Assembly (NCBI GenBank): GCA_023622765.1 | Contig: JAMNYO010000069.1 | Span: 49,400-113,399 of the forward strand | DNA: 64,000 nt | Source of the DNA: Bacteroidota bacterium | GTDB taxonomy: Bacteria > Bacteroidota > Bacteroidia > Bacteroidales > Dysgonomonadaceae | Direction: 5' to 3' | Shown here: positions 38,232 through 47,905 of the stretch, piece by piece | How the letters are laid out: the number at the start of each line of letters is the position of its first letter | How positions within the stretch are numbered: position 1 is the stretch's first letter | Position numbers and translations under genes: made by a program | Notes under the pieces: generated by a model | What the model was told of the DNA's origin: nothing | The model's database searches: none | Seen by the model: the letters and a program-made list of their open reading frames with translations, nothing else

Positions 38232-39578
38232 GCTGAGCGGGTTACTACACGAGGCTCGCTGAACGGTAATTTCATGATCAGTACCATCTACCGTTGCCAC
38301 GATCACGTAGTTATTAGCGGTATAATGAGAGCCTACCTTGAAGCTCTTATCGGCATCGTTCACGGTTAACCCTTCGGGGTTGCTACCTTTTGAAGCGATG
38401 GTAAACTCGTTGGGGTTTAGAGGAGTTGTGCTCATGAGTGGGTCGGTGTTATCGTTACCATCGTACACATTTCTTACCGCAGTAACTGAACCGGTGCCGC
38501 CTAAAGCGGTGAAAGTTGATGGTGTGGCAGTGAAAATGTACTCTGTATACTGCTTCACCATCTCGCTGTCGCTATACTCGAATTTAACCGCATCGTCCCA
38601 ATCCAACACCTCTATATTGAACGTAACGTCTGATCCGGCACCCAAATCACCTTCGGAACTTTCCGATACCACTACGCGGTAAAGGTGGTTGCGCTTAATG
38701 GGCATCTGGTTGTCGGATGAGTCGATAAATGCCACCTCTTTTTCCCAATCAGGGTTTGAAGTAGAATTTGTGTACTTTCCTTTTAGCAGCAGGGTGGTGG
38801 CACCCTTTGTCGGGTTCTCATAGCTGTAAATACCCGCTACCGCCTTGGTATCTATAAACCAAAGGGGATCGGTGGTGCTTTTGGTGAATTCTTTTTCGGT
38901 ATCAGAATTGGCAGGAATATCGTTATCGGTAAAGATGAACGATGAGCTTACCTGATTCTTTAAAGTGATAGATTCGATATGTAATCCGTCCACGTTGCTG
39001 AAAACATCGAAGCGAGCCACCAAGCGACGCAGGGTAACGTTGCCGACATTCTTATCTACACCAATCTCTGTTGTAACGTTAACCGGCTCCGCGTTAGTCA
39101 TCACGAAGCCGTCATCGCCGTGTGAAGGGACATCCGAAACGGTGAGGGCTCCGAAAGCGGCGAGCGACATACCCAGTTGTAAAGAGTTCTGAAACGCGTC
39201 GGTGCTATTAGCTACGAACTCGAGCCGGAAATTTCCCGCGACACCGAGGTCGAACGTGCCGCCTTCGTGGAAATCACTTGGGTTGTCAAACGTGATGTCA
39301 TTATGCTTAATTACTTTCTCTAATTTACCGAGAGAGTTAAAGGCAATCACAACAAGGTTGTTTATTTGCTTCTCGTTCGCATCGGCTGCCAAAGTCGCGG
39401 AGCTTTCCCGCGTGGCACGAGTACTACCACCGTTGCGGCCGTCGAGTCTGAACTTCACGGGGTAACTCATTGCTTTTCCAGATTCCGGAGTTTCCAAAAT
39501 CTCCACGCTTCTCTCGTTTATACAAGAAACAATTCCCAATACGAGGAGCAACGAAATGATCATTTTATTCATATTCAT
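37545..39578 (-). CDS. Fimbrial lipoprotein with C-type-lectin-like C-terminal domain (putative tip)
   Basis: A 677-residue lipoprotein with lipobox GIVSC. Residues 40-345 follow the FimA/Mfa1 plan: NLVVIAFNSLGKLEKV, LRRLVARFDVFSNV, MPIKRNHLYRVVV. Around 375-445 lies a BACON-like or Ig-like domain (FTALGGTGSVTAVRN). Residues 450-677 are the tip module also present in the next gene (YHLPSQAEWRSIV, FWSSTEANN, LYSVRLFVSG). It lies after the FimA-like subunit and before the small gene. Starts at Met1, Met3 or Met6 are all possible. Confidence 0.78.
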   Translation of the reverse strand: MNMNKMIISLLLVLGIVSCINERSVEILETPESGKAMSYPVKFRLDGRNGGSTRATRESSATLAADANEKQINNLVVIAFNSLGKLEKVIKHNDITFDNPSDFHEGGTFDLGVAGNFRLEFVANSTDAFQNSLQLGMSLAAFGALTVSDVPSHGDDGFVMTNAEPVNVTTEIGVDKNVGNVTLRRLVARFDVFSNVDGLHIESITLKNQVSSSFIFTDNDIPANSDTEKEFTKSTTDPLWFIDTKAVAGIYSYENPTKGATTLLLKGKYTNSTSNPDWEKEVAFIDSSDNQMPIKRNHLYRVVVSESSEGDLGAGSDVTFNIEVLDWDDAVKFEYSDSEMVKQYTEYIFTATPSTFTALGGTGSVTAVRNVYDGNDNTDPLMSTTPLNPNEFTIASKGSNPEGLTVNDADKSFKVGSHYTANNYVIVATVDGTDHEITVQRASCSNPLSLVAEYNVNPAGDGFVTTLTPKGDDNGFFNFDDAVANFSNIAINSQQYHLPSQAEWRSIVPGNSNYVHFANTNSHDNISENVSVLGQDITSNSDFRTGVSGISYALRYKGTVMESAWRYQKVDADGGTNAHMIVTSRNVSGQNKTVDEIAQTDFWSTNNENDIVRYFPASGIKVGTSYYAESYGFFWSSTEANNDEGWIMRFNSEYNLAEMATVDKDNLYSVRLFVSGN

Positions 39579-39633
39579 TTTAAATTGTTTTATAATCGGT
39601 TTGTATTTAGTTATTAGTTAATCTCCTTAGTAA

Positions 39634-39671
39634 CCGAAAGGAGTAAAACAGGTGTCTCTCTTTACTTTCGG
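39634..39671. other. Hairpin between fimbrial subunit genes
   Basis: CCGAAAG-GAG-TAAA (39634-39647) pairs with TTTACTTTCGG (39661-39671), with a three-base bulge. It lies between the tip gene and the FimA-like gene and could limit read-through so the subunits are made in unequal amounts. No clear T-run follows. Confidence 0.45.
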
Positions 39672-39703
39672 TCGGCAGTTAACCGTCAACAGCCAAGTAA
39701 AAG

Positions 39704-41170
39704 TTAGTTCCCGTTTTGCTTTACAGAAATGGTTAAGGCATCATCGTCGTTGCTCAGACTGCTCTCTTTTACCTTGAACAGCGTGTTGCGTACTGCACCT
39801 GTATTAGCGGCTACGTTGAAGGTAACCGTGAAGTCTTTGGTACCCGACGGGGTAATTTGCACATTGGTGAGCCAGTCGTCGCTCGCGGGTACGGCTTGGC
39901 TTACCTCGATGTTGTTAGTCTTGAGGTAATCGGTGTCAAATTCGATGCTGACAGCTCCTCCGCCCGCAGGCACGGTAAGTTCCACGATGTTGTAAGCGAT
40001 TTCCGTCAAAGCGTCGGCACCGCTGTGACTTTTCACGTTGTAAAAGCTAAACTTTTCCCACATGTTGAATACTGTCCACGGCTCATTGACCAGCGTAGCT
40101 TTAACGTTCGTGGTACCTGTGGGGTATGCGCTACCGATTATGATGGTGTAGAGGTGGTTACGCTTCACGTCTACGGGGGTGTCAAACTTGCCGGTACCCG
40201 CGTTTTTCTGCTTGAACGGGATAATGTACTCCTCGTCTGTTTTAGAAACATAATCCGCCGTGATTTTCACGTAAGTGATATCATCGTCGTTAGCGCCTAC
40301 ATTTGCTCCCTCGTAGAGGTAGAATGCTTTCTTAATGGGAACTCCCTCACGTGCACCTGTAACGCCGTCTGCGCCAATTTCTGCAAACGAAGCTACCGAG
40401 GTTGCCAATCGGTTGGTCGCATCTAAATAGTTGGGAGTTTTCCAATCGTTGTGCAGGTATGATGCTTTAAACGAGTTAAAAAGTTCCAGCTTGGTAATTT
40501 TGAAGCCGGGCAGTCGGTTTATGACATCGATACGAGCCACTGAACGCACCAGTTGAACTTGAACGTTAATCCCTCCGATAATCGATATGATATTGCCGTT
40601 ATTTGCCATTCCCGTCATAGGAATGCGCCAGTCGTTATCATCGGTTACCGGAATGTCGGGTCCTCCGATATTGGTTTTTTTGGAGTAAAGGATGTCGGTG
40701 GAGGCAGTAGCCATTTCCTGCATCGCATCCGATTTAGCTTTGAGCTCTGCCAATGTGGTAGTGCCGACAGTAACAGCTATTGCATCCATGTTGGCCACGA
40801 AGAAGAACCGTCTTTGTTCTCCGTAATCCCACTTTTTCTTGTAGGTATAGGATGCTTCCACGCCCGTTGAAAAGAATGTGCTCTCTTCGCGAATATTAAC
40901 AGGTGCTGCTATTAATATGCCGTTCACGTCAAATTCATAAAGCCATAGTTGATCGATGGCCCACTCGGGGTTATCTTGCAGGGAACGGGTGTCCACTACG
41001 TGGCTGTCTTGTCCGGGAAAGGCGAACGAAAAGGTTATCCCCTCGAGTTCCAATACGACCAAATCGCTTTCATTGTTAACTTTGCTTATTATTCCCTCCT
41101 GTATGCAGGAGTAAAAACAGAGTGCCAGAAGTACGCCCATGGCACTGATTCGTAAATACTTGTATTTCAT
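39704..41170 (-). CDS. FimA/Mfa1-family major fimbrial subunit-like lipoprotein
   Basis: A 488-residue lipoprotein (lipobox FYSC). It has the fimbrillin layout: WAIDQLWLYEFDVNG and RRFFFVANMD in the N-terminal domain, VQLVRSVARIDVINRL, and VKRNHLYTIIIGSAYP before a C-terminal beta domain (VPAGGGAVSIEFDTDYL) ending VKQNGN that is BACON-like. In this family, export as a lipoprotein is followed by Arg-gingipain-type cleavage and strand exchange. It follows the anchor gene at the start of the cluster. Confidence 0.78.
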   Translation of the reverse strand: MKYKYLRISAMGVLLALCFYSCIQEGIISKVNNESDLVVLELEGITFSFAFPGQDSHVVDTRSLQDNPEWAIDQLWLYEFDVNGILIAAPVNIREESTFFSTGVEASYTYKKKWDYGEQRRFFFVANMDAIAVTVGTTTLAELKAKSDAMQEMATASTDILYSKKTNIGGPDIPVTDDNDWRIPMTGMANNGNIISIIGGINVQVQLVRSVARIDVINRLPGFKITKLELFNSFKASYLHNDWKTPNYLDATNRLATSVASFAEIGADGVTGAREGVPIKKAFYLYEGANVGANDDDITYVKITADYVSKTDEEYIIPFKQKNAGTGKFDTPVDVKRNHLYTIIIGSAYPTGTTNVKATLVNEPWTVFNMWEKFSFYNVKSHSGADALTEIAYNIVELTVPAGGGAVSIEFDTDYLKTNNIEVSQAVPASDDWLTNVQITPSGTKDFTVTFNVAANTGAVRNTLFKVKESSLSNDDDALTISVKQNGN

Positions 41171-41260
41171 ACTTCTTTTAATTAAATTGGTTTGAGTGTT
41201 TTAATTATCCGTATTTTATATATAGTTATGTTTCGCGGTGGGAGGTGCAAGTCAACCGCA

Positions 41261-42340
41261 TCAATAGCTTCCCCCGTCAACCCAGTCCATCACACCGGGT
41301 TGCCCCCATGGCTTGACCACTACCCGTTTGTCGCGTAAAATTTTGAGACTGATACTGTATTTTTGTTCGTGGCTGAGGTTTGGAAACCAGCCCCAATCAT
41401 GAAAAATGGGGGTCAAGTCGATAGGTTTGTTGAACATCTTTTTTCCATCGTGCAGCAATTGAATGGTGGGAATACGGTCGTTTAAATACCTGAGCGTGCG
41501 AATTTCCGCAAAAAGTTCATGCCCTCTAAGTGTCTCTTCAACCCTTACCGTGCAAAGCTGCAACGGTGTAGAACGAGGGAACTGATGAACCACGTAACCC
41601 GAAGTTGGCTCATCTTTGTTGCCGTCAGGCGGCAGTTCACCTGCCACGTGCAAGGTAAGCAGGCTATCGATTTGTAACTGATAAGCGGACGTAAGGTTAG
41701 CAAGTTCCACCGTGAACTTTTTACTCCCGTTGGGCGGTATATCTTCCCATTCGACTTTTAGGAAGAGGTGGCAGTGAATGTTGGCCATGTCGCAAATGTA
41801 GCGTCGCTTTTCGTTGGTTTTGAACTCAAAACGGCAACTGTTCCAAAAAAGCTCCTCCGCCGCTTCAAATGCTCCTCCGCTCGACACCTCTTTCGCCAAG
41901 GCGAGACGTAAGTCTGCCAAAGTAGTTTTGTTCTTCTCAAGAGATGTGAGTGCCGTAAATCCATCGCTATAGTTGGCTATCGTCAACATCGTGTAGTTGC
42001 CGTCTGCAAGGTTGTGTAAGACGATACGCTGTGGGTTCAATGAGTCTGCCGTCACCTCCCGAACGTAAGTGTTGTTGCCGTCGAACAGGAAATGTTGTTT
42101 CGTTTTAATAAAGTCCTTAAACTCATCTCTCTGTGTACGCACGTAGCGAAAATGTAAAGTTACCTCTTCACAACAAAAATCACTATCGTCGTCTTTAGAA
42201 CAGGCTGAAAACAACGATAAAGTGATCACGCTTACGAGTAAAAACAAGTGTTGTGCCGGCCATATCCGGGGACAAACGTTACACCCGGGGTGACCGCCTT
42301 TTGTGTTGCTATTTTTCGTATGTTTGAACCTGTTGTGCAT
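41261..42340 (-). CDS. FimB/Mfa2-family fimbrial anchor lipoprotein
   Basis: A 359-residue lipoprotein with lipobox SLFSAC at residue 47. The family pattern is clear: CCEEVTLHFRY at the mature start, VREVTADSLNPQRIVLHNLADGNYTM-type segment (Asp/Asn-rich turns), LKVEWEDIP, GYVVHQFPRS and the final WGQPGVMDWVDGGSY. Mfa2/FimB anchors the fimbria and ends its growth. The 30 polar residues before the hydrophobic signal are unusual; a TTG near codon 32 could be the real start. The first gene of the fimbrial cluster; gltS ends 15 bp before it. Confidence 0.85.
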   Translation of the reverse strand: MHNRFKHTKNSNTKGGHPGCNVCPRIWPAQHLFLLVSVITLSLFSACSKDDDSDFCCEEVTLHFRYVRTQRDEFKDFIKTKQHFLFDGNNTYVREVTADSLNPQRIVLHNLADGNYTMLTIANYSDGFTALTSLEKNKTTLADLRLALAKEVSSGGAFEAAEELFWNSCRFEFKTNEKRRYICDMANIHCHLFLKVEWEDIPPNGSKKFTVELANLTSAYQLQIDSLLTLHVAGELPPDGNKDEPTSGYVVHQFPRSTPLQLCTVRVEETLRGHELFAEIRTLRYLNDRIPTIQLLHDGKKMFNKPIDLTPIFHDWGWFPNLSHEQKYSISLKILRDKRVVVKPWGQPGVMDWVDGGSY

Positions 42341-42354
42341 TTTATAATGTTACT

Positions 42355-43581
42355 CTATGATGTAAAGATGGGTAGCATAATAAATAGGTTAATTGCAAAT
42401 GCATTAATAATATCAATAAAGAATGCGCCGACAATAGTGACGATAATAAAAGCTTGTTGACTTGGGCCGTGATGTTGCGTGATACTTTGCATATTAGCCA
42501 TTGCATTATAGGTGGAGCCTATAGCGAAACCGCACTGACCTGCTACTAAGACGGCAGCATCATAATTTTTTCCACATACCCTGAATGTGACTATCCAACC
42601 ATACAAAAACATAACCACTAATTGGGCTATCAATACAACGCTAATTGGAACAGCTAGATGTAATAAATCAAGAAAATTGATATTCATCAGAACAAAAGCC
42701 AAAAAAAGTGACAAACAAACATTCCCAATAATATCTATCTCTCTATCAAAAACTTGAAACAGGCTTGTAAAAGAGAGAAAGTTTCTAAAAAATATTCCGA
42801 AAAAGAGGCACCACACAAAGGTTGGCAAGGTAAAACTGAATCTTTGCATATAATTTGATACCATAACACCTAAGAATATGCTTACTGCAATAAGTGCCAG
42901 TGAATTGATAAAACTCTCGGTTGTTATCAACTTTGAAGTAATATCTGTCGGTGGGTTTGTATAATCAACAGGTGTGTCATTGTCGGCTAATTCCTGACTG
43001 TTTCCTTTAATTTTGTATCTCTTCATTAAGAAATTGGCCATCGGACCTCCAACAAGTCCACCAGTTACTGTACCGAAAGTAGCACACGCCATAGAAACAG
43101 ATGTTGCAGAAGCAAAGTTATAAGGAGTTTTTTCGAATACTGTGCCCCATGCCGCACCTGTGCCAAAACCACCGGTAAGAGAAACTGACCCGCCTATCAA
43201 ACCGATTAACGGATTTTCGTCCATGGCTAATGTTAAACATATTCCTGTGATATTTTGAACAATGAGGAGTCCGATGGAGCTGAATAAAAATATCACCAAC
43301 AGTTTGCCTCCTTTTTTCAGCATCTTTGAATCAGCATTGAGTCCAAGAGTGGTAAAAAAGCCCAACATTAACGGCTCTTGTAATGAATTATTGAAAGATA
43401 TTTTAAAATCGAAAACAGTAGTCAGGACAAGTATTAGGATAGCAAAAACAAGACCTCCTGACACGGGTTCAGGGATGTCATACTTTTTTAGAAATGTAAT
43501 TTTCTTTGTTAGGAATCTTCCTGTTAATAATACCGCTATCATTATCAGAAAAGTCGAGTATATATCAAAATTAAGCTTCAT
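42355..43581 (-). CDS. gltS: Sodium/glutamate symporter
   Basis: A 408-residue inner-membrane carrier of the GltS/ESS family, importing glutamate with sodium. About eleven to twelve hydrophobic helices are seen. The two re-entrant Gly-rich loops are IGGSVSLTGGFGTGAAWG near residue 135 and GQCGFAIGSTYNAMANM near residue 365. It sits between the CBM9-like/lipoprotein genes and the fimbrial anchor gene, and there is no clear functional link to either. Confidence 0.95.
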   Translation of the reverse strand: MKLNFDIYSTFLIMIAVLLTGRFLTKKITFLKKYDIPEPVSGGLVFAILILVLTTVFDFKISFNNSLQEPLMLGFFTTLGLNADSKMLKKGGKLLVIFLFSSIGLLIVQNITGICLTLAMDENPLIGLIGGSVSLTGGFGTGAAWGTVFEKTPYNFASATSVSMACATFGTVTGGLVGGPMANFLMKRYKIKGNSQELADNDTPVDYTNPPTDITSKLITTESFINSLALIAVSIFLGVMVSNYMQRFSFTLPTFVWCLFFGIFFRNFLSFTSLFQVFDREIDIIGNVCLSLFLAFVLMNINFLDLLHLAVPISVVLIAQLVVMFLYGWIVTFRVCGKNYDAAVLVAGQCGFAIGSTYNAMANMQSITQHHGPSQQAFIIVTIVGAFFIDIINAFAINLFIMLPIFTS

Positions 43582-43612
43582 GCCGCGATTCTTTTATTAC
43601 CGTCGTAGATGG

Positions 43613-44089
43613 TCAATCTGCATTGTCAATTTTTTCATTGACCAATGACATTGTATGGCTGATGAGATCTGTGAAATCCTTAGGAAATGTCTGATTGGCA
43701 CTCCCGTTTACGGAAACAAAATTTGATCTGTTATTTCGAGTAAGTTGAATCGTGTAAATGATATCTCGTTCAATATCGGGGGAATCAAAACCATACGAGT
43801 CATTCATTTTTTCAATTATATTTTTATTAATCAATGTTTCAATTGATTTAAACTCTTCCTCACTCAATTTACCACTCTTATTTAACGGCTCTTTGTTTCT
43901 GTCAACCCGATCGAAGAAATAGTTTGCCTTATATATTTTATAGGTAGAATCTGGATGTAGTTCAAATTCTATTTTGTAATTATCCATACTTTCTAATGTG
44001 AATGTATACGAGAACGGCGAATGGTTGGAGTTACCACATCCTACTATCAGTGAAAAAACAGGAAACCAAAAACAGATAGTTTTTTTCAT
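43613..44089 (-). CDS. Lipoprotein of unknown function
   Basis: A 158-residue protein from MKKTICFWFP (44089), with lipobox LIVGC. The mature part has a beta-rich start (YTFTLESMDNYKIEFEL) and a helix-like middle (SEEEFKSIETLINKNIIEKM). I do not recognise a family. The start at 44146 overlaps the CBM9-like gene and is rejected. It is probably periplasmic or outer-membrane bound. Confidence 0.65.
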   Translation of the reverse strand: MKKTICFWFPVFSLIVGCGNSNHSPFSYTFTLESMDNYKIEFELHPDSTYKIYKANYFFDRVDRNKEPLNKSGKLSEEEFKSIETLINKNIIEKMNDSYGFDSPDIERDIIYTIQLTRNNRSNFVSVNGSANQTFPKDFTDLISHTMSLVNEKIDNAD

Positions 44090-44108
44090 TTCATCATTGT
44101 TTTGGGAG

Positions 44109-44849
44109 CTAATTGAAAGTGATTGTACCAAATGAATCATATTCATGAAAGTTGGTTGTGGTCATCTGCCACAACCAACTGACAGATTCAGGTAAATCAT
44201 AATCTAAACGATAGAAATTTGCCCTCCAGGAATCTCCTTTTTCAGGTGGAGTGTTAACTAAAGGGATCAATAGTGAGTATGGAATAAAAAACTCGGCTAT
44301 CCAACCTTTGACAGAGGAGCTGTTTTCCGGGGATTCCCAGATAATGGAGGTTTTATGCTCAGTATGTCTGTTTTCCTCGTAGTGAAACGGTTTCCAACGT
44401 AGGAGAGTGCCATTAATGTTGGCGACAATGATTGGAAGTTCATAGTTAAGTGGAGATATCTCATATTCAAAATATACCGGACGGGATTCATCAGGCCAAA
44501 GGAAGACCTCTACCACATCTTCGTTCCAAAGATCCATGAAATCAGCATCCATTGTTGCCGTGATCATGTGATCTTGACAATAAAAAAGAAAGTATAAACC
44601 AAGATCAGAATATAGCATCTTCACTTTTGTCTCTAAGGGTATATCTTTGAATTGTTCTCTTTTGGATAATACTGTCCATTCTGCTTTTTCCCAATTGTCA
44701 TTGTCGCCAAGACCATTAACGGCAAAGTCCTCTACTTTACACAGGTAATAGTTAGCATCATTGATGTCACGTTTACTGTTTTTGTTATCACTACAGAAGA
44801 GAAAAATAGTAACGAGTAGTTGCAGTAAAATAGCATGCTTACATGTCAT
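44109..44849 (-). CDS. CBM9-like carbohydrate-binding protein
   Basis: A 246-residue exported protein. After a short hydrophobic N-terminus (LLQLLVTIFLFCS, possibly a lipoprotein Cys), the rest matches the CBM9-like/DOMON fold: WEKAEWTVLSKREQFKDIP, KMLYSDLGLYFLFYCQD, DLWNEDVVEVFLWPD and KGWIAEFFIPYSLL. These bind sugars such as xylan or cellulose ends. It lies between two small lipoprotein genes near the PUL-type cluster. Confidence 0.8.
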   Translation of the reverse strand: MTCKHAILLQLLVTIFLFCSDNKNSKRDINDANYYLCKVEDFAVNGLGDNDNWEKAEWTVLSKREQFKDIPLETKVKMLYSDLGLYFLFYCQDHMITATMDADFMDLWNEDVVEVFLWPDESRPVYFEYEISPLNYELPIIVANINGTLLRWKPFHYEENRHTEHKTSIIWESPENSSSVKGWIAEFFIPYSLLIPLVNTPPEKGDSWRANFYRLDYDLPESVSWLWQMTTTNFHEYDSFGTITFN

Positions 44850-44873
44850 ATCTTGTAGGATATTTAAGGAAAT

Positions 44874-45377
44874 CTATTTTGCTTCAAAATCTCCCTCGTA
44901 TGATATCTTCTGCCTGTTGGCATCTTCTATCGTCAAACGGGTGTTCCCGTCTTTTCTGATTTTAAAGTCGAGTGTAATTGGTCTGTTCTGATCTTTTATA
45001 TCGATCTTTATTAACCAGCTATCTCCATCTTTATTTAAACCTGCATTGTGCTCAAAAGCACGGCTGATAAAATTAAAATCGCTTCCACTCATTGAACCGC
45101 CGATTACTCGACCATAATAGGGCAGATTAATCGCGATAGAGTTGGGTGACACTTTCACATAGTGGTTTGGAGCCACATTTTGCGGCCTGTCTTGTAGGGG
45201 AAATGCTTTGGTTGCCTTAAAACTAAACACGAACGAGTTTAAAGCTTCTTCTATTGTGGCCACAACTTGTTCATTATAGGAAACCGAACGCGAGCTCCCG
45301 CACGATTGCGATATGGAACCTAAGATTAGGGATAAACCTATCATCAATACAAACTTACAGTCACTTTTCTTATTCAT
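44874..45377 (-). CDS. DUF4251 lipoprotein
   Basis: A 167-residue lipoprotein (lipobox ISQSC). DUF4251 marks are NSFVFSFKATKAFPLQ, INLPYYGRVIG, and DFNFISRAFEH followed by WLIKIDIKDQ. The domain is common in Bacteroidetes and has no known function. Downstream end of the PUL-like cluster, 83 bp after the LRR lipoprotein gene. Confidence 0.85.
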   Translation of the reverse strand: MNKKSDCKFVLMIGLSLILGSISQSCGSSRSVSYNEQVVATIEEALNSFVFSFKATKAFPLQDRPQNVAPNHYVKVSPNSIAINLPYYGRVIGGSMSGSDFNFISRAFEHNAGLNKDGDSWLIKIDIKDQNRPITLDFKIRKDGNTRLTIEDANRQKISYEGDFEAK

Positions 45378-45460
45378 AATGTATATGTTTACTAAACTTT
45401 AATTATACCTGGAGTTGTTTGATCTCATTTTAGATTTTTAAACCCAAGGACATATAGATT

Positions 45461-47905
45461 TCAATTTCCCGCGTAAACAATTTTCTCGCCATCATTGTGA
45501 TCGTAAACTTTCCACCCTTTAGCTTTCGCGGCATTAACATTTTCAACAGTGGCTACATTTTCCTCGTCACCGTCTTTCGTGTTTATAATAACCAGTTCAC
45601 CACTCGTGGTCTCTGCTAAGGAATTGACAAAAGAGGTCATGCTTTGCCCTTTTATTTTATTCCCATACATCCTTAACGTAACCCAATCATCTTCTCCCGT
45701 TCTAACACTGCTGACCTTAAGCGTTGAGAGCTCATTATTTGAAGTATCTAACCAATGCAAATCCTTACTATTACTTAAGTCTAATGAGGTTAACTTATTG
45801 CCCGAAGCAGAGAGGTAATCCAATTTCGTATGACTGGTTAAATTCAGTGAAGTTATCGCATTGTTGCTACAAGATAGGTAAACGAAATTATTTTGTTTTA
45901 CATCCAACTCCGCGAGATTGTTGTTGTCCGCATTCAAGTATGTCATTTTCAGGTTATTGCTTAAATCTAATGAAGAAAGATTATTTCTTTGACAGGTCAA
46001 CCAATTTAGATTTTCTTGTCGACTAACATCTAGCCATGTTAGCTGGTTGTCTTGTACCTGCAACCTCGTGATATCACCATAAATTGCCAACTCTTGCGAT
46101 TGTATGGTATAAGAGGCAAATTCTCCAAACACGGTAACAGCTTCACCCTCATCTTGTTTTTTATTATTGTTTAAATCAATCCAAACGTTGGATCCCGAAT
46201 CTACCCTTATCTTTATTTCAGCTCCAATCCCTTTAGATGTGGTCATGCTTACCTTGGGTTGCGACGGTTCTTCTCCACCCTCATCAGGCTCATAAGGAAT
46301 TTTATCGCCATTATTATGGTCGTAAACGCTCCATCCCTTGGCTTTCGCGGCGTTAACGTTTTCAATAGTGGCTACATTTTCCTCGTTATCATCTTTCGTG
46401 TTTACAATAACCAGTTCACCACTCGTGGTTCCTGCCAAGGAGTTGATAAAAGAGGTCATGCTTTGCCCTTTTATCTTGTTTCCATACATCCTTAACGTGA
46501 CCCAATCATCCTCTCCCGTTCTAACACTACTTACCTTAAGCGTTGTGAGCTTATTATTTGAAACATCTAACCAATGCAAATCCTTGCAATTACTTAAATC
46601 TAACGAGGTCAACAAGTTGCCCGCAGCAGAGAGGTAATCCAATTTCGTATGATTGGTAAAATTCAATGAAGTTATCGCGTTGTTGTTACATGATAGGTAA
46701 GCGAAATTATTTTGGTTTACATCCAACGAGGCAAGATTGTTATCGTCCACATTCAAGTATGTCATTTTCAGATTTTTGCTTAAATCTAATGAAGAAAGAT
46801 TATTCCTTTGACAGGTCAACCAATTTAAATTTTCCAGTTGGCTAACATCTAGCGTTGTTAGCTGGTTGTCTTGCACCTGCAACCTCGTGACATCACCATA
46901 AATTGCCAAGGCTTGCGATTGTATGGTATAAGAGGCAAATTCTCCAAACACGGAAACAGCTTCACCCGCGTCTTGTTTTTTATTGTTGTTCAGATCAATC
47001 CAAACATCGGACCCCGAGTCTACCCTTATCTTTACTTCAGTTCCAATCTCCTTAGACGTGGTCATTTTTACCTTTGGTCCCGATGGTTCTTCTGCGCCTC
47101 CTTCATCAGGATCATAAGGAGTTTTATCGTCATCATTACCATTCCAATCGTAAATGGTCCATCCCTTGGCTTTCGCGGCGTTAACGTTTTCAACAGTGGC
47201 TACGTTTTCCTCGTTTTCGTCTTTCGTGTTTACAATAACCAGTTCACCGCTCGTGGTGTTCGCGAGGGAATTGATAAAAGAGGTCATGCTTTGCCCATTT
47301 ATCTTGTTCCCATGCATCCTTAACGTGACCCAATCATCCTCTCCCGTTCTAACATTGCTTACCTTAAGCGTTGAGAGCTCATTATTTGAAGCATCTAGCC
47401 AGTGCAAATCCTTGTTATTGCTTAAATCTAACGAGGTCAACAAGTTGCCTGCAACAGAGAGGTAATCCAATTTCGTATGATTGTTTACATTTAGTGAAGT
47501 TATTACATTGTTGCTACAAGATATATAAAGGAAATTATTTTGGGTTAAATCCAACTCCGCGAGATTGTTGTCGTCCACATTCAAGTATGTCATTTTCAGA
47601 TTTTTGCTTAAATCTAATGAAGAAAGATCATTTCTTTGACAGGTCAACCAATTTAAATTTTCCAGTTGGCTTACATCTAGCGCTGTTAGCAGGTTGTCTT
47701 GCACCTGCAACCTCGTGATATCACCATAAATTGCCAACTCTTGCGATTGTATGGTATAAGGGGCAAATTCTCCAAACAAGGAAACGGCTTCACCCTCATC
47801 TTGTTTTTTGTTATTGTTCAGATCAATCCAAACGTTGGTCTCCGAATCTACCCTTATAACTATTTCAGCTCCAATCTCCTTAGACGTGGTCATGCTTACC
47901 TTTGG
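45461..47905 (-). repeat. Three tandem LRR-coding repeats of about 820 bp
   Basis: The block encoding PKVxMTTSKEIGxE through the Asp/Gly-rich linker is repeated three times; equivalent points lie at 47905, 47077 and 46258, giving spacings of 828 and 819 bp. The copies are highly alike in DNA, which implies recent duplication and a site prone to copy-number change. Confidence 0.9.
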